A stretch of DNA of 64,000 nucleotides from Bacillota bacterium (GTDB taxonomy: Bacteria > Bacillota > Clostridia > Lachnospirales > Lachnospiraceae), in the NCBI GenBank assembly GCA_023414355.1, contig JAEZOB010000023.1, positions 186,001-250,000 of the forward strand. The letters are read 5' to 3'. This document shows positions 32,833 through 42,078 of this stretch, in pieces. The notes below the pieces were generated by a model, which did no database searches, had not been told where the DNA came from, and saw only the letters and a list, made by a program, of their open reading frames with translations. Made by a program: the position numbers and the translations under genes. Each line of letters opens with the position of its first letter. Position 1 is the stretch's first letter.

Positions 32833-33155
32833 GACTTTGATTTAAGACGAAGGTGTCGCACGAAATGGTGCGGCACCTTTTTTGTTAGTGTAGTTTATCA
32901 CATTTTAGGTATTCAATAGTAGCGTGTGAGTGATTAGTCCAACAGAGACACGTTCTCACTCGGTTGCCGCTCATAACGGTACATAAGGTTCTGGCAGAAG
33001 AGCTTTGCCACAACCTAAGTACCGATGGCGGCAAAAGGTCTCCTTATGGATTAATCACTCACACGCTACTTGCTATAGTTTATGGATGTGATAAACGATC
33101 AAGTTAAAAGGGTGCCGCACGATTTAATGCAACGCCTTCGTCTTTCATCAAAGAC
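32833..33155. repeat. 323-bp imperfect palindrome (MITE-like)
   Basis: The left arm begins GACTTTGATTTAAGACGAAGG and the right arm ends with its near complement CCTTCGTCTTTCATCAAAGAC. Inside, GTGCGGCACC/GGGTGCCGCAC, GTTTATCACAT/ATGTGATAAAC and TAGCGTGTGAGTGATTA/TAATCACTCACACGCTA pair, and the central TTGCCGC...GCGGCAA and GTGGCAAAG-like parts do too, so most of the element folds into one long hairpin centred near 32994. No ORF is inside. It starts directly after oppF. Confidence 0.85.
32853..32886 (+). terminator. Terminator of the opp operon
   Basis: AAGGTGTCGCAC and GTGCGGCACCTT pair with a short loop and are followed by TTTTTT, 24 bp after the oppF stop. It is nested in the left arm of the long palindrome. 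Confidence 0.85.
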
Positions 33156-33281
33156 AGTTTGTAGTAATGAAACTTCTCTATGCTGGCAGTTTGTCGTTAA
33201 AAATGAATTTTATTAGGCAGGGGGGTTTCGAAATATGAGTTTGATAGTGCGGATTTTTGGCAGGTGAGGTATAATTAGCTA

Positions 33282-33510
33282 CGGATACATGGATAGAGGG
33301 AATAGATAGGGGACATAGTTAGGAGAATAGATAGGAGAAATGCATAGGGGAAATATATAAGGGGAATGGATAGGGGAAGCGGATATGAGAAATGGATAGG
33401 GAAAATAGATAAGTGGACGAACAGGGCAAATGGATAGGGGGAACGAATAGAGTGAATGGACAAGGAGAACGATTAGGGGACTTGATAGGCGGAATGAAAT
33501 GGAGGAATGA
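33282..33510 (+). repeat. Purine-rich degenerate 15-bp tandem repeat
   Basis: About fifteen imperfect units of the type GGATAGGGGAAAT(A), almost entirely purine on the + strand, with a roughly 13-15-bp period. The run extends to the ribosome site of the acetyltransferase gene; its last units (GGAGG) supply that site. Not coding: the minus-strand frame through it is Pro/Ser/Leu low complexity. Confidence 0.8.
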
Positions 33511-33533
33511 TTAGAAGTATGGAGGATAGATTA

Positions 33534-34100
33534 ATGAATAGTTTGGATAGTGGATATATCATTAGGATGGCCACACTGGATGATGCTCAGGCTATCTACG
33601 ATATTTATGAACCATATATATTGAATACAGTGATTACCTTTGAGTATACACCGGTACCGCTTGAAGAGTTCCGATTAAGAATGAGGAAGGTATTGGAGCA
33701 TTTCCCCTGGCTGGTCTATGAGAAGGAAGGTATTATTTTAGGTTATGCATACTGTGCACGCTTCAAGGAACGGGCAGCCTTTGACTGGGATTGTGAATGC
33801 TCCGTCTATATCGATGAGAAAGCACACCGACAGGGCATTGCTTCTATCCTGTATGAAAGAATGCTGGAGCTGGTTCGGAAGCAGGGTTATTTTACTGTCT
33901 ACGCCCTGATAACCAATTCTCACGAAAGCAGTATAGCCTTTCATAAAAGGTTCGGGTTTACGAAGGTAGGTGTATATGAAAAGACCGGCTATAAATTTGA
34001 GCAGTGGTGGGATCTGCTCGTTATGGAGAAACATCTGCGATCATTTGAGGAAGTACCGGGCAGGCTTTTATCCATTCAAGAGGTTTATGAGGGCATATAA
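33534..34100 (+). CDS. GNAT acetyltransferase, phosphinothricin/methionine-sulfoximine type
   Basis: 188 residues from ATG 33534, 8 nt behind GGAGGA; earlier in-frame ATGs at 33507 and 33519 are less well spaced. The single GNAT domain has the PAT/YwnH/MnaT features: IRMATLDDAQAIYDIYEPYILNTVITFEYTP at the start, acetyl-CoA loop EKAHRQGIASILYERML near 99-115, NSHESSIAFHKRFGFTKVGVYEKTGYKFEQWWDLLVMEK to the end. Relatives acetylate L-methionine sulfoximine or phosphinothricin. Likely detoxification; single gene with terminator. Confidence 0.9.
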   Translation: MNSLDSGYIIRMATLDDAQAIYDIYEPYILNTVITFEYTPVPLEEFRLRMRKVLEHFPWLVYEKEGIILGYAYCARFKERAAFDWDCECSVYIDEKAHRQGIASILYERMLELVRKQGYFTVYALITNSHESSIAFHKRFGFTKVGVYEKTGYKFEQWWDLLVMEKHLRSFEEVPGRLLSIQEVYEGI

Positions 34101-34176
34101 AAAGACTTTTGCTTGTTTTTATGATTTTGGGTCGTATGTGAAATAATTCCGACAATTAAATAGATATACTGTTAGA

Positions 34177-34214
34177 AAATAGGAAATTCTGTAAATCGGA
34201 ATTTCCTATTTTTT
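34177..34214 (+). terminator. Terminator after the GNAT gene
   Basis: AATAGGAAATTC and GAATTTCCTATT pair around GTAAATCG and are followed by TTTT. It isolates the upstream gene from the exopolysaccharide promoter 12 bp further on. Confidence 0.88.
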
Positions 34215-34225
34215 ACATTTAGACA

Positions 34226-34254
34226 TTGAATTCGTTAAAACTCTGTTATATAAT
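34226..34254 (+). promoter_or_regulatory. Sigma-A promoter of the exopolysaccharide operon
   Basis: TTGAAT (34226-34231), 17-bp spacer, TATAAT (34249-34254), 75 bp before the cpsB-like start. No other promoter of this quality was seen up to 56 kb, so much of the locus may depend on it. Confidence 0.8.
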
Positions 34255-34328
34255 TCATTTGCTGGTAATAAATGGAAAACCCGGGCGAGCATGACCTACA
34301 ATAATAACTTAGAAAGATACATAATTCT

Positions 34329-35105
34329 ATGATGGAAGATAACATTTGTAATTTTTTTGATGTTCACAGTCATATCCTTCCAGGTGTCGATGACGGTGCC
34401 AGGGATATGGAAGAGACAAGGCAGATGCTTCTCAGGGCATATGAAGAGGGGACTCGTATCATTGTAGCAACACCCCATTATGCAGCCGGAAAGAAGCATA
34501 TGGCATCAGAGAATTTGCTGCGGCTTTTACTGGAGGTGAATCAGACGGCCGCTGAAATCTCGAAGGAATTACTGGTCATATCCGGTAATGAGCTTTTCTA
34601 TAGTCTGGATATGTTGGATGCACTGGTAGCCCGTGAAGCACTGACATTACATGGCTCCAGATACATCTTAGTAGAGTTTTTACCATCTGAGGAATACAAA
34701 AGAATTCGAGAAGGATTGAATCGGTGCCTGTTTGCTGGATATTTACCGATACTTGCCCATGCTGAACGTTACAAGAGTCTGCTAAACGACCCGGAGCTTG
34801 TTGGAGAGCTGGTTGTATTGGGAGCATATATCCAATTGAATCTGTCTGCGTTCACAGGGAATAGATTCTCGACATTATCAAAGTTCTGTCACAGGCTAAT
34901 TACTGAGGGGTGGGTACATTTTCTCGGGAGCGATTCTCACAGAGTGGATGAAAGACCGTCTGGGCCAAGAGAAGCGTATACAATTCTATGTAAGCGGTAT
35001 GGTAAGGAGATTGCTGGAGAATTATATTGGGACAACCCAATGTCACTTCTTATGAATAAGCAGGATAATTTGAAAAGGCAAGGAGCAGAAAGATGGATCA
35101 GATGA
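34329..35105 (+). CDS. CpsB/CapC-type tyrosine-protein phosphatase
   Basis: 258 residues. PHP-type metal-dependent phosphatase: FFDVHSHILPGVDDGARDM (residues 8-26, metal HxH and Asp), TPHY near 57, ISGNE near 82, HAERY near 144 and SDSHR near 200. It dephosphorylates the CpsD/CapB-like tyrosine kinase encoded two genes downstream and so tunes chain length. No clear ribosome site. It overlaps the Wzz-like gene by 13 bp. Confidence 0.92.
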   Translation: MMEDNICNFFDVHSHILPGVDDGARDMEETRQMLLRAYEEGTRIIVATPHYAAGKKHMASENLLRLLLEVNQTAAEISKELLVISGNELFYSLDMLDALVAREALTLHGSRYILVEFLPSEEYKRIREGLNRCLFAGYLPILAHAERYKSLLNDPELVGELVVLGAYIQLNLSAFTGNRFSTLSKFCHRLITEGWVHFLGSDSHRVDERPSGPREAYTILCKRYGKEIAGELYWDNPMSLLMNKQDNLKRQGAERWIR

Positions 35106-35857
35106 ATAAGGATATAATTGATATCGATTTCAGGGAACTCAGTTACATGTTATTTCATCACTTATGGCTGATTCTGATTGCTGGATTGCTGGGAGCAGCA
35201 GTTATGTGGTCATTGAGCCTGTTTGTGATGGAGCCCGTTTATGTATCGTCCGCAAAAGTTTATGTAATAAATCGACAGGATGAGAATAAAATTACATATT
35301 CGGATCTACAGACCGGTACGCAACTAACAAAGGACTATTTAATTTTAATTAAGAGCAGACCTGTTACTGAGCAGGTGATCCAAAGGCTTAAACTTCCGCT
35401 GACCCATGAACAGTTATCTGAGCAGATTGAAGTTAACATCCCCCAGGATACCAGAATACTTGAGATCAGCGTTAAGAATGGGGATCCGGTATTAGCTAAA
35501 AGTATTGCCGATGCAATTGCTGAAGTCTCAGCAGAGCAGATGGTTAAGGTGATGGAGCTTGAGAAGGTTAATATTGTGGAACAGGGTAACCTACCAGATC
35601 AACCAAATGGACCTCATGTAAGAAGAAACACTGTGCTGGGAGGCGCTGTGGGAATGTTGTTAACAGTTCTGGCGATTGCGATTGGCAGTTATTTGAACGA
35701 CAGTATCAATAGCAGTGATGACATTGAGAAATATCTCTGTCTGACGATACTAGGCACAATTCCTTTGGAAGAGGAAGTCCTCAGGAATAAGAAATGGTTT
35801 AGTAAACGTAGACGAGACAAAAGATGGAATAGAAAAAAAACAGTGTTACAGACATAA
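35093..35857 (+). CDS. Wzz/YveK-family chain-length and kinase activator protein
   Basis: 254 residues with two membrane helices (about 25-45 and 185-205) around an extracellular loop: IDFRELSYMLFHHLWLILIAGLLGAAVMW, ILEISVKNGDPVLAKSIADAIAE, and LPDQPNGPHVRRNTVLGGAVG before TM2, with a basic cytoplasmic tail (WFSKRRRDKRWNRKK). This is the CapA/CpsC modulator that activates the CpsD kinase. Confidence 0.92.
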   Translation: MDQMNKDIIDIDFRELSYMLFHHLWLILIAGLLGAAVMWSLSLFVMEPVYVSSAKVYVINRQDENKITYSDLQTGTQLTKDYLILIKSRPVTEQVIQRLKLPLTHEQLSEQIEVNIPQDTRILEISVKNGDPVLAKSIADAIAEVSAEQMVKVMELEKVNIVEQGNLPDQPNGPHVRRNTVLGGAVGMLLTVLAIAIGSYLNDSINSSDDIEKYLCLTILGTIPLEEEVLRNKKWFSKRRRDKRWNRKKTVLQT

Positions 35858-35869
35858 AGGAGAGTAACG

Positions 35870-36568
35870 ATGCAACAGATTTATTTTGAAGGACTTCGCG
35901 GTTTGGATTATAAAAGCAACGAGGCATATAAATCCTTGAGAACAAATATCCGTTTTTGCGGAAACGATGTGAATGTGATCTGTTTTACCAGCAGTATTCC
36001 GAATGAAGGAAAATCCAATGTTTCCTTCCAACTGGCAGTGTCCTTTGCAGCGAGCGGAAAAAAAGTACTTTTTCTGGATGCTGATTTGCGGAAATCTGTG
36101 ATTATAGGACGATATAGACCAAATATGCCTGTCAACGGATTGTCCCAGTACCTCACGGGGCAAAGTACACTGGAAGATGTGATCTATGAAACCAATGTCG
36201 AGCATATGGATATTATCTTTACAGGTCCAATACCACCAAATCCGGCAGAGCTTCTGGGAAGTGCTATATTTACCGAAATGCTTCAGCAACTACGTACAGA
36301 GTATGAATACATCATCGTCGATACTCCTCCACTTGGAAGCGTAATCGATGGGGTGGTGGTTGCAGAACAGTGTGATGGCGTTGTCTTTGTCATTGAAGCA
36401 GGTGTAATTAGCTATAAGCTGGCTCTAAAGGTAAAGGAGCAGTTACAGAAAGGAAAGGTCAGAATCCTTGGCGTTGTACTGAACAAGGTGAATGCAAAGG
36501 TTGGGGAATACAAGTATTATGGAAGAAAATACATGAAATACCAGAAGGAATATTACATAAGCAGCTAG
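35870..36568 (+). CDS. CpsD/CapB-family tyrosine-protein kinase
   Basis: 232 residues. BY-kinase with Walker A SSIPNEGKSNVS (near 43-54), Walker A' VLFLDADLRKS (near 66-76) and Walker B YIIVDTPPLG (near 143-152). The C-terminus carries the autophosphorylated Tyr cluster (YKYYGRKYMKYQKEYY). Together with the upstream Wzz-like and phosphatase genes this makes the standard regulatory triad of Firmicutes capsule loci. Confidence 0.95.
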   Translation: MQQIYFEGLRGLDYKSNEAYKSLRTNIRFCGNDVNVICFTSSIPNEGKSNVSFQLAVSFAASGKKVLFLDADLRKSVIIGRYRPNMPVNGLSQYLTGQSTLEDVIYETNVEHMDIIFTGPIPPNPAELLGSAIFTEMLQQLRTEYEYIIVDTPPLGSVIDGVVVAEQCDGVVFVIEAGVISYKLALKVKEQLQKGKVRILGVVLNKVNAKVGEYKYYGRKYMKYQKEYYISS

Positions 36569-36695
36569 ACAGGTATCTTTTATACTCCTCAGAAGAAATA
36601 TGATGCACTTATGAAGGATTCTTAAGTCATTATGAGAGCCCTAATACACGAATGATCGGTAAATTATTGAAATGACGTGTATGGAGGGTAAAACG

Positions 36696-37406
36696 GTGGA
36701 GAATCACTTTCAAAGAAAACAGATGATCGATTATAGATATTTTATCACCTTGATTGGTATCTTACTAGGGATCTGTATGATTATTATTGTAGCCAGACTA
36801 ATCGTAAATGATCAAGAGAGCAATAAGAATATTCCTGTGATATCAAAGGAGGTATTTCTCTCAGAAGCAGAAGGCTTTAATCCTTTAGAACAGCTAATTC
36901 TGGAAATGATGGTCAGACAGTATGGCGGAGCAGAACCCACCAATGCTGAGAATGGGAACATAGAATATCTATATTATGAGTGTCTTAAGGAATGTTTCAG
37001 CAGGTGTGACTATAATCCGAGCAAAAAAGATTTGATGGAGTTGGAGAATTTAATTCAAGCAAGAGACGATATTATTGGTTTAGAGCAGGAAGTGAATCTG
37101 GGCAAAATGTCTCTGGATGCCAGAGACCTTATGATATACATTGACAAACGGATTTATGAGTTGTGCGGAATGTACATTATCTTCACAGCAGATAGTCAGA
37201 TTGAACAGATATGGGAAGGTTCGGGCGTAATACTCTATCAGCAGGCCAGTAAGCCTCAACAGAGTCCTTTTCATTTGGAAGCTCTACTGATCGTTATGAT
37301 AACCATATTTGTACTCATGGTAATCTGTATATTAGTTTCAAGAAAAAATAAAATTTTCATTAGGGAAGTGGATTTTGGTGGATTTGATGAGAAAGAATAT
37401 GCCTAA
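36696..37406 (+). CDS. Membrane protein of the EPS locus, unknown function
   Basis: About 236 residues from a GTG at 36696 that follows GGAGGG by 7 nt (an in-frame ATG lies at 36672). One helix at about 12-34 (FITLIGILLGICMIIIVARLIV), an extracellular helical region of about 165 residues rich in Glu, and a second helix at about 198-220. The two-helix topology resembles Wzz-like proteins but the Pro-rich motif is missing. I do not recognise the family. It overlaps the next gene by about 20 bp. Confidence 0.75.
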   Translation: MENHFQRKQMIDYRYFITLIGILLGICMIIIVARLIVNDQESNKNIPVISKEVFLSEAEGFNPLEQLILEMMVRQYGGAEPTNAENGNIEYLYYECLKECFSRCDYNPSKKDLMELENLIQARDDIIGLEQEVNLGKMSLDARDLMIYIDKRIYELCGMYIIFTADSQIEQIWEGSGVILYQQASKPQQSPFHLEALLIVMITIFVLMVICILVSRKNKIFIREVDFGGFDEKEYA

Positions 37407-38799
37407 CCGATATCTCCTGCTGGTGGATATACTCAGTATTATACTCTCCTTCCTACTGGCTGCTTGGATACGTTTCGGAGGATTCCTTGACCAATGGTCC
37501 GGAAGGAATATTTACGGTGGGGCATTCGTTACGGTATTGCTGTTATATATCGCGCTATATTACCTGAATGACACCTACAGCGGGTTATTTAAGAGGGGAT
37601 TTCTGGAGGAAATGTTTGTGGTCGTCAGAATCAATGTGCTGCTTGCAGTGACACTGACGGCTGTTATGTACCTGTTCCAGGAGGGAGCATTTTATTCAAG
37701 GCTGTTCTTTCTCTGCTTCTTCTTGTTAAATATCCTCACGACCTATCTGATCCGGCAGTATTTTAAACTATTGCTGCTTGGGTTATATAGAAAAAGTAAT
37801 GCAAGCAACAAGGTCATGATTATTACGACTTCGGATCAGGTTAAGAAGGTCCTTGCCCAGATGCAGAGGGAAAATGACTGGGAATTTCAAATTACTTATC
37901 TGACTATTGTTGATGCCGACCTGGTTGGAAAGAAGTTTTATGGTATCGAAGTAAAGGCAGGCAGAAATAATATGTTTCAAATCGCCAGACAAGAAGTGAT
38001 TGATGGCGTATTTATTCATATACCCAATGAGCAGGTTGACAATCTTAAGCTGGAGGAGATCGTCCTGGAATTCCAGAACATGGGTATTACTGTGGATTTG
38101 AGTATCAATACTTTCGGGCTGAAGATCCATGAAAAGATCGTAAGAGAAGTGAGCGGGTATCATGTTATGACCTTCAGTACAAAGATGTACAAGGAAAGCC
38201 AGATGATATTAAAGCGTGTGACGGATATTTTAGGTGGGTTGGCAGGCTGCCTGATTACACTGCTACTCACGTTTGTCTTGGCACCGGCAATCCTTTTGGA
38301 ATCTCCGGGACCGATCTTTTTTACTCAGATCAGGATAGGAAAGAACGGCAGGCGATTTCGTATATACAAATTTCGCTCCATGTATATGGATGCGGAGAAG
38401 CGGAAGCAGGAGCTGATGGCTCAGAATGAAATGAACGGCTTTATGTTTAAGATGAAGAACGATCCGAGAGTAACCAAGGTTGGCAGATTTTTAAGAAAAA
38501 CTAGTCTTGATGAATTTCCTCAGTTCTTTAATGTCTTGAAAGGTGACATGAGCCTTGTTGGAACCCGTCCCCCCACAGAAAACGAATTTGTCCAATATGA
38601 GAACAGGCATAAACGCAGGCTTGCTTTAAAGTCAGGCGTAACCGGGTTATGGCAGGTCAGCGGCAGGAGTGATATTACAAATTTTGAAGATGTAGTAAAG
38701 CTGGATCTGGACTATATTGATAATTGGTCTTTGGGGATGGATATTAAGATAATCTTGAAAACAGTCGGTGTAGTACTCTTTGGGAGAGGGTCCAGGTAA
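37387..38799 (+). CDS. Undecaprenyl-phosphate sugar phosphotransferase (EPS initiation)
   Basis: About 470 residues, likely start ATG 37387 behind GGTGG (a TTG at 37375 is in frame). Four N-terminal membrane helices, a CoA-binding-like Rossmann region (about 135-255), a fifth helix (about 285-305), and the C-terminal bacterial sugar transferase domain with LLESPGPIFFTQIRIGKNGRRFRIYKFRSMY, KTSLDEFPQFFNVLKGDMSLVGTRPP and SGVTGLWQVSGRSD. It transfers the first sugar-1-phosphate to the lipid carrier. Confidence 0.95.
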   Translation: MRKNMPNRYLLLVDILSIILSFLLAAWIRFGGFLDQWSGRNIYGGAFVTVLLLYIALYYLNDTYSGLFKRGFLEEMFVVVRINVLLAVTLTAVMYLFQEGAFYSRLFFLCFFLLNILTTYLIRQYFKLLLLGLYRKSNASNKVMIITTSDQVKKVLAQMQRENDWEFQITYLTIVDADLVGKKFYGIEVKAGRNNMFQIARQEVIDGVFIHIPNEQVDNLKLEEIVLEFQNMGITVDLSINTFGLKIHEKIVREVSGYHVMTFSTKMYKESQMILKRVTDILGGLAGCLITLLLTFVLAPAILLESPGPIFFTQIRIGKNGRRFRIYKFRSMYMDAEKRKQELMAQNEMNGFMFKMKNDPRVTKVGRFLRKTSLDEFPQFFNVLKGDMSLVGTRPPTENEFVQYENRHKRRLALKSGVTGLWQVSGRSDITNFEDVVKLDLDYIDNWSLGMDIKIILKTVGVVLFGRGSR

Positions 38800-38852
38800 T
38801 GCATTAGGATGACTACAAAAGGAAAGGAACAGGATATAGAGGAAGGCATAAC

Positions 38853-40115
38853 ATGAAGGAATTTTTCGAGAATGAATTAAATGAGAGAACTAAGGAGAAA
38901 AAAGAATACAAAATCGTAGTAGTCGGCTGCGGTTATGTGGGCTTATCCAATGCAGTTTTACTTGCACAGCATAATCAAGTAACAGCAGTAGATATTATAC
39001 CCGAAAAGATTCGTATGATTAATGAGAAAAAATCACCAATTACGGATCAAGAGATAGAAGAATATCTCACCACGCATCAACTCAAGCTGACCGCAACCTC
39101 TGACGGGGAGGCTGCGTTTCAAGAGGCAGAATATATTATAATATCTACTCCTACAAATTATGATGCTTCCAAGAATTATTTTGATACAAGTTCTGTTGAG
39201 GCAGTGATCGAAATGGCGACCAGGGCTAATCCCAATGCAGTGATTGTCATTAAATCAACGGTACCGGTAGGATACACAGAAAGTATAAGAAAGCGGTTCT
39301 GTAACTTTAATATTATTTTTTCACCAGAATTTTTGCGAGAAGGTAGAGCTTTATATGATAATCTTCATCCCAGCAGAATACTTGTAGGAATACCAAGGGA
39401 CGATGATAAAATGGCAGAAGCTGCACATATTTTCGCAGGTCTTATGGCAGAGGGAGCTGTCAAAAAGGACATACCGGTGCTTTACACCAACCTGACAGAG
39501 GCAGAAGCAGTAAAATTGTTTGCTAATACCTATCTTGCACTAAGGGTTTCCTTTTTTAATGAACTTGATACCTATGCGGAATTAAAGGGCTTAAATACAA
39601 AGCAGATTATTGAAGGTATTAGTTTGGATTCGCGAATTGGAGGTCATTATAACAATCCTTCCTTTGGTTATGGCGGTTATTGCCTACCTAAGGATACAAA
39701 ACAGCTGCTTGCAAATTACCATGAGGTTCCGGAAAATCTGATTCAGGCAATCGTGGAAGCGAATCGTACCCGGAAGAGTTTTATAGCTAAACGGGTACTC
39801 GAGAAAGCGGGTCATAACCGAGAGCACCCGGCTAAAATTGGTGTTTTCCGCCTGACAATGAAGATGAATAGTGATAATTTTCGCCAAAGCTCAATTTTGG
39901 GAGTGATAGAGCGGATGAAGGAAGAGGGAGCAGTAGTTGTGATCTATGAACCTACCTTAGAGGACGGTAGCAGCTTCCTTAATAATGATATCGTTAATAA
40001 TCTTAGACTGTTCAAAACACAATGTGATGTGATTATTGCGAACCGCATGAGTGAGGAGCTGAAGGATGTAGTTGAAAAGATTTATACTCGGGATCTTTAT
40101 GGACGTGATGAATGA
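38853..40115 (+). CDS. UDP-glucose 6-dehydrogenase family protein
   Basis: 420 residues. NAD-binding N-terminus VVVGCGYVGLSNAVLLAQHN (about 24-43), STPTNYD, KSTVPVGYT, FSPEFLREGRALYDNLHPSRI, the central helix-bearing domain, and the catalytic Cys277 in GYGGYCLPKDTK. It oxidises a UDP-hexose to the uronic acid, probably supplying UDP-glucuronate to the polymer. Its first 20 residues are a charged extension before the Rossmann fold. Confidence 0.93.
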   Translation: MKEFFENELNERTKEKKEYKIVVVGCGYVGLSNAVLLAQHNQVTAVDIIPEKIRMINEKKSPITDQEIEEYLTTHQLKLTATSDGEAAFQEAEYIIISTPTNYDASKNYFDTSSVEAVIEMATRANPNAVIVIKSTVPVGYTESIRKRFCNFNIIFSPEFLREGRALYDNLHPSRILVGIPRDDDKMAEAAHIFAGLMAEGAVKKDIPVLYTNLTEAEAVKLFANTYLALRVSFFNELDTYAELKGLNTKQIIEGISLDSRIGGHYNNPSFGYGGYCLPKDTKQLLANYHEVPENLIQAIVEANRTRKSFIAKRVLEKAGHNREHPAKIGVFRLTMKMNSDNFRQSSILGVIERMKEEGAVVVIYEPTLEDGSSFLNNDIVNNLRLFKTQCDVIIANRMSEELKDVVEKIYTRDLYGRDE

Positions 40116-40149
40116 TAGGACTAAAAATGAATATAAGGAGAGGGAAAGA

Positions 40150-40968
40150 ATGAAAGTAGTTATCCTGGCAGGCGGTTTCGGAACACGAATTTCCGAAGAA
40201 TCGGAGTATAAGCCCAAACCAATGATAGAAATAGGCGGAATGCCGATCTTATGGCACATTATGAAGGAATATTCCTTTTATGGATTCAATGACTTTATTA
40301 TATGTGCAGGTTATAAGCAACATGTTATCAAGGAATGGTTTTCTGATTATTTTCTGCATACCAGCGATATTACCTTTGATTTCACTCAGGGAAATAAGGT
40401 CCTCGTACATAATCAGCACTCGGAGCCCTGGAAGGTAACCGTAGTAGATACCGGTCTGAATACAATGACAGGTGGACGTGTGAAACGTATCCAGCCTTTT
40501 ATCGGTAATGAACCTTTTATGCTTACCTATGGTGACGGTGTATGTGATCTGAACATTCAGGATCTGCTAGAATATCACCGGGCTCATGGACGGATAGCAA
40601 CCCTTACCTCAGTCAGTGTCGAGCAACGTTTCGGAATACTGGATATATCCGAAGGGGATAATATCGTACACTCCTTCCGTGAAAAGTCTGATAATGACGG
40701 TAGCCGCATCAATGGTGGGTATATGGTTCTTAACCCGCAGGTATTTAATTATATAAAGGACGATTCCACAGTTTTTGAAAGAGAGCCGCTGGAGACAGTG
40801 GCTGCCATGGGTGAATTGGTATCCTACGATCATTCCGGGTATTGGCAGTGCATGGATACCAAGCGTGAGAAGGATAAGCTGGAAGAGCTATGGGCTACCG
40901 GGAAGGCTCCGTGGAAGAAGTGGGAGGATAAGATACTTTACAGACTGGTATTGGGGAGTAAGGCGTGA
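40150..40968 (+). CDS. rfbF: Glucose-1-phosphate cytidylyltransferase
   Basis: 272 residues from ATG 40150, with AAGGAGAGGGAAAGA upstream; the frame from 40072 starts inside the previous gene. Nucleotidyltransferase core VILAGGFGTRISEESEYKPKPMIEIGG, LTYGDGVCDLN (metal Asp), SVEQRFGILDI and NGGYMVLNPQVF match RfbF/DdhA. It makes CDP-glucose, the entry to CDP-3,6-dideoxyhexoses. The stop overlaps the start of rfbG. Confidence 0.95.
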   Translation: MKVVILAGGFGTRISEESEYKPKPMIEIGGMPILWHIMKEYSFYGFNDFIICAGYKQHVIKEWFSDYFLHTSDITFDFTQGNKVLVHNQHSEPWKVTVVDTGLNTMTGGRVKRIQPFIGNEPFMLTYGDGVCDLNIQDLLEYHRAHGRIATLTSVSVEQRFGILDISEGDNIVHSFREKSDNDGSRINGGYMVLNPQVFNYIKDDSTVFEREPLETVAAMGELVSYDHSGYWQCMDTKREKDKLEELWATGKAPWKKWEDKILYRLVLGSKA

Positions 40969-42038
40969 TGATGGAAGTAAAAAAATTTGATTTGAGCTTT
41001 TATAAAGGGAAAAGAGTGTTCATCACAGGACATACCGGGTTTAAGGGCTCTTGGCTTTGTAAAATGCTTTCTGAGGTCGGGGCCGAAGTAACAGGATATT
41101 CCTTAAATCCTCCGACAACTCCGTCTCTGTTCGAACTGATCGGGATAGAAAAGAAGCTTCATTCGGTTATAGGAGATATCTGCGATTTTGAATATCTGAA
41201 GAGTGTTTTTGACGAAGCTCAGCCGGAGATTGTACTGCATCTTGCAGCGCAACCTATCGTCAGAGATAGTTTTAAAATTCCTGTGGTTACATATGAAACA
41301 AATGTCATGGGTACAGTCAACATACTTGAATGCATCAGACTTTCGGACTGTGTGAAATCCTTCCTTAATGTTACGACGGATAAAGTATATCGTAACAAAG
41401 AATGGGTATGGGGCTACAGGGAGGATGAGGAGTTAGATGGCTTTGATCCTTACAGTAATTCAAAATCCTGTTCGGAGCTTGTGACTCACTGCTTTAAGGA
41501 CAGCTTTTTTGCAGATGGTCGAGTGGCAATCTCTACCGCCCGTGCCGGGAATGTTATAGGCGGAGGAGATTTTGCAAGCTACCGCATTATTCCCGATTGC
41601 GTCAGAGCAGCTGCAGATGGGAAGGACATTATTGTCCGCAATCCTTATTCTACACGACCTTACCAACATGTACTGGAACCTTTGTATGCGTATCTTATGA
41701 TAGCAGCAAGACAGTACGAGGATACTGAATATTCCGGATACTATAATGTCGGACCGGATGAGGCTGATTGTTGGCAGACAGGGGAATTGGTCGAGCTTTT
41801 TATCCATAAATGGGGAAATGGCACCCGATGGATTAATATAAGCTGTCAGGGGGGGCATGAAGCAAATTATCTTAAGTTGGACTGTTCAAAACTTAAGATG
41901 ACCTTTGGATGGAGACCTCATTGGAAGCTGGAGACAGCGGTTGAGAAGACAGTGGAATGGTATCAATGCTGGAGAAACGGTGGAGAAATCAATACATGCA
42001 TGGAGAAGCAAATTGAAGATTTTCTTAAGGTGGAATAA
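40968..42038 (+). CDS. rfbG: CDP-glucose 4,6-dehydratase
   Basis: About 356 residues (GTG 40965, ATG 40968 or 40971 possible). Extended SDR with TGHTGFKGSWL (NAD site, near 20-30), LHLAAQPIVRDS, NVTTDKVYRNKEW and the active-site YSNSK in DPYSNSKSCSEL, then GNVIGGGDFASYRIIPDCVRA and RPYQHVLEPL, all typical of RfbG/DdhB. The product is CDP-4-keto-6-deoxyglucose, the substrate of the next enzyme. Confidence 0.95.
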   Translation: MMEVKKFDLSFYKGKRVFITGHTGFKGSWLCKMLSEVGAEVTGYSLNPPTTPSLFELIGIEKKLHSVIGDICDFEYLKSVFDEAQPEIVLHLAAQPIVRDSFKIPVVTYETNVMGTVNILECIRLSDCVKSFLNVTTDKVYRNKEWVWGYREDEELDGFDPYSNSKSCSELVTHCFKDSFFADGRVAISTARAGNVIGGGDFASYRIIPDCVRAAADGKDIIVRNPYSTRPYQHVLEPLYAYLMIAARQYEDTEYSGYYNVGPDEADCWQTGELVELFIHKWGNGTRWINISCQGGHEANYLKLDCSKLKMTFGWRPHWKLETAVEKTVEWYQCWRNGGEINTCMEKQIEDFLKVE

Positions 42039-42078
42039 ATACAAAACATACATGAATTAATAGTTGGAGGAACAGTAC

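Noticed and set aside
33275..33463. Minus-strand ORF across the purine repeat
   Set aside because: Pro/Ser/Leu repeat peptide created by the DNA repeat; no start signal.
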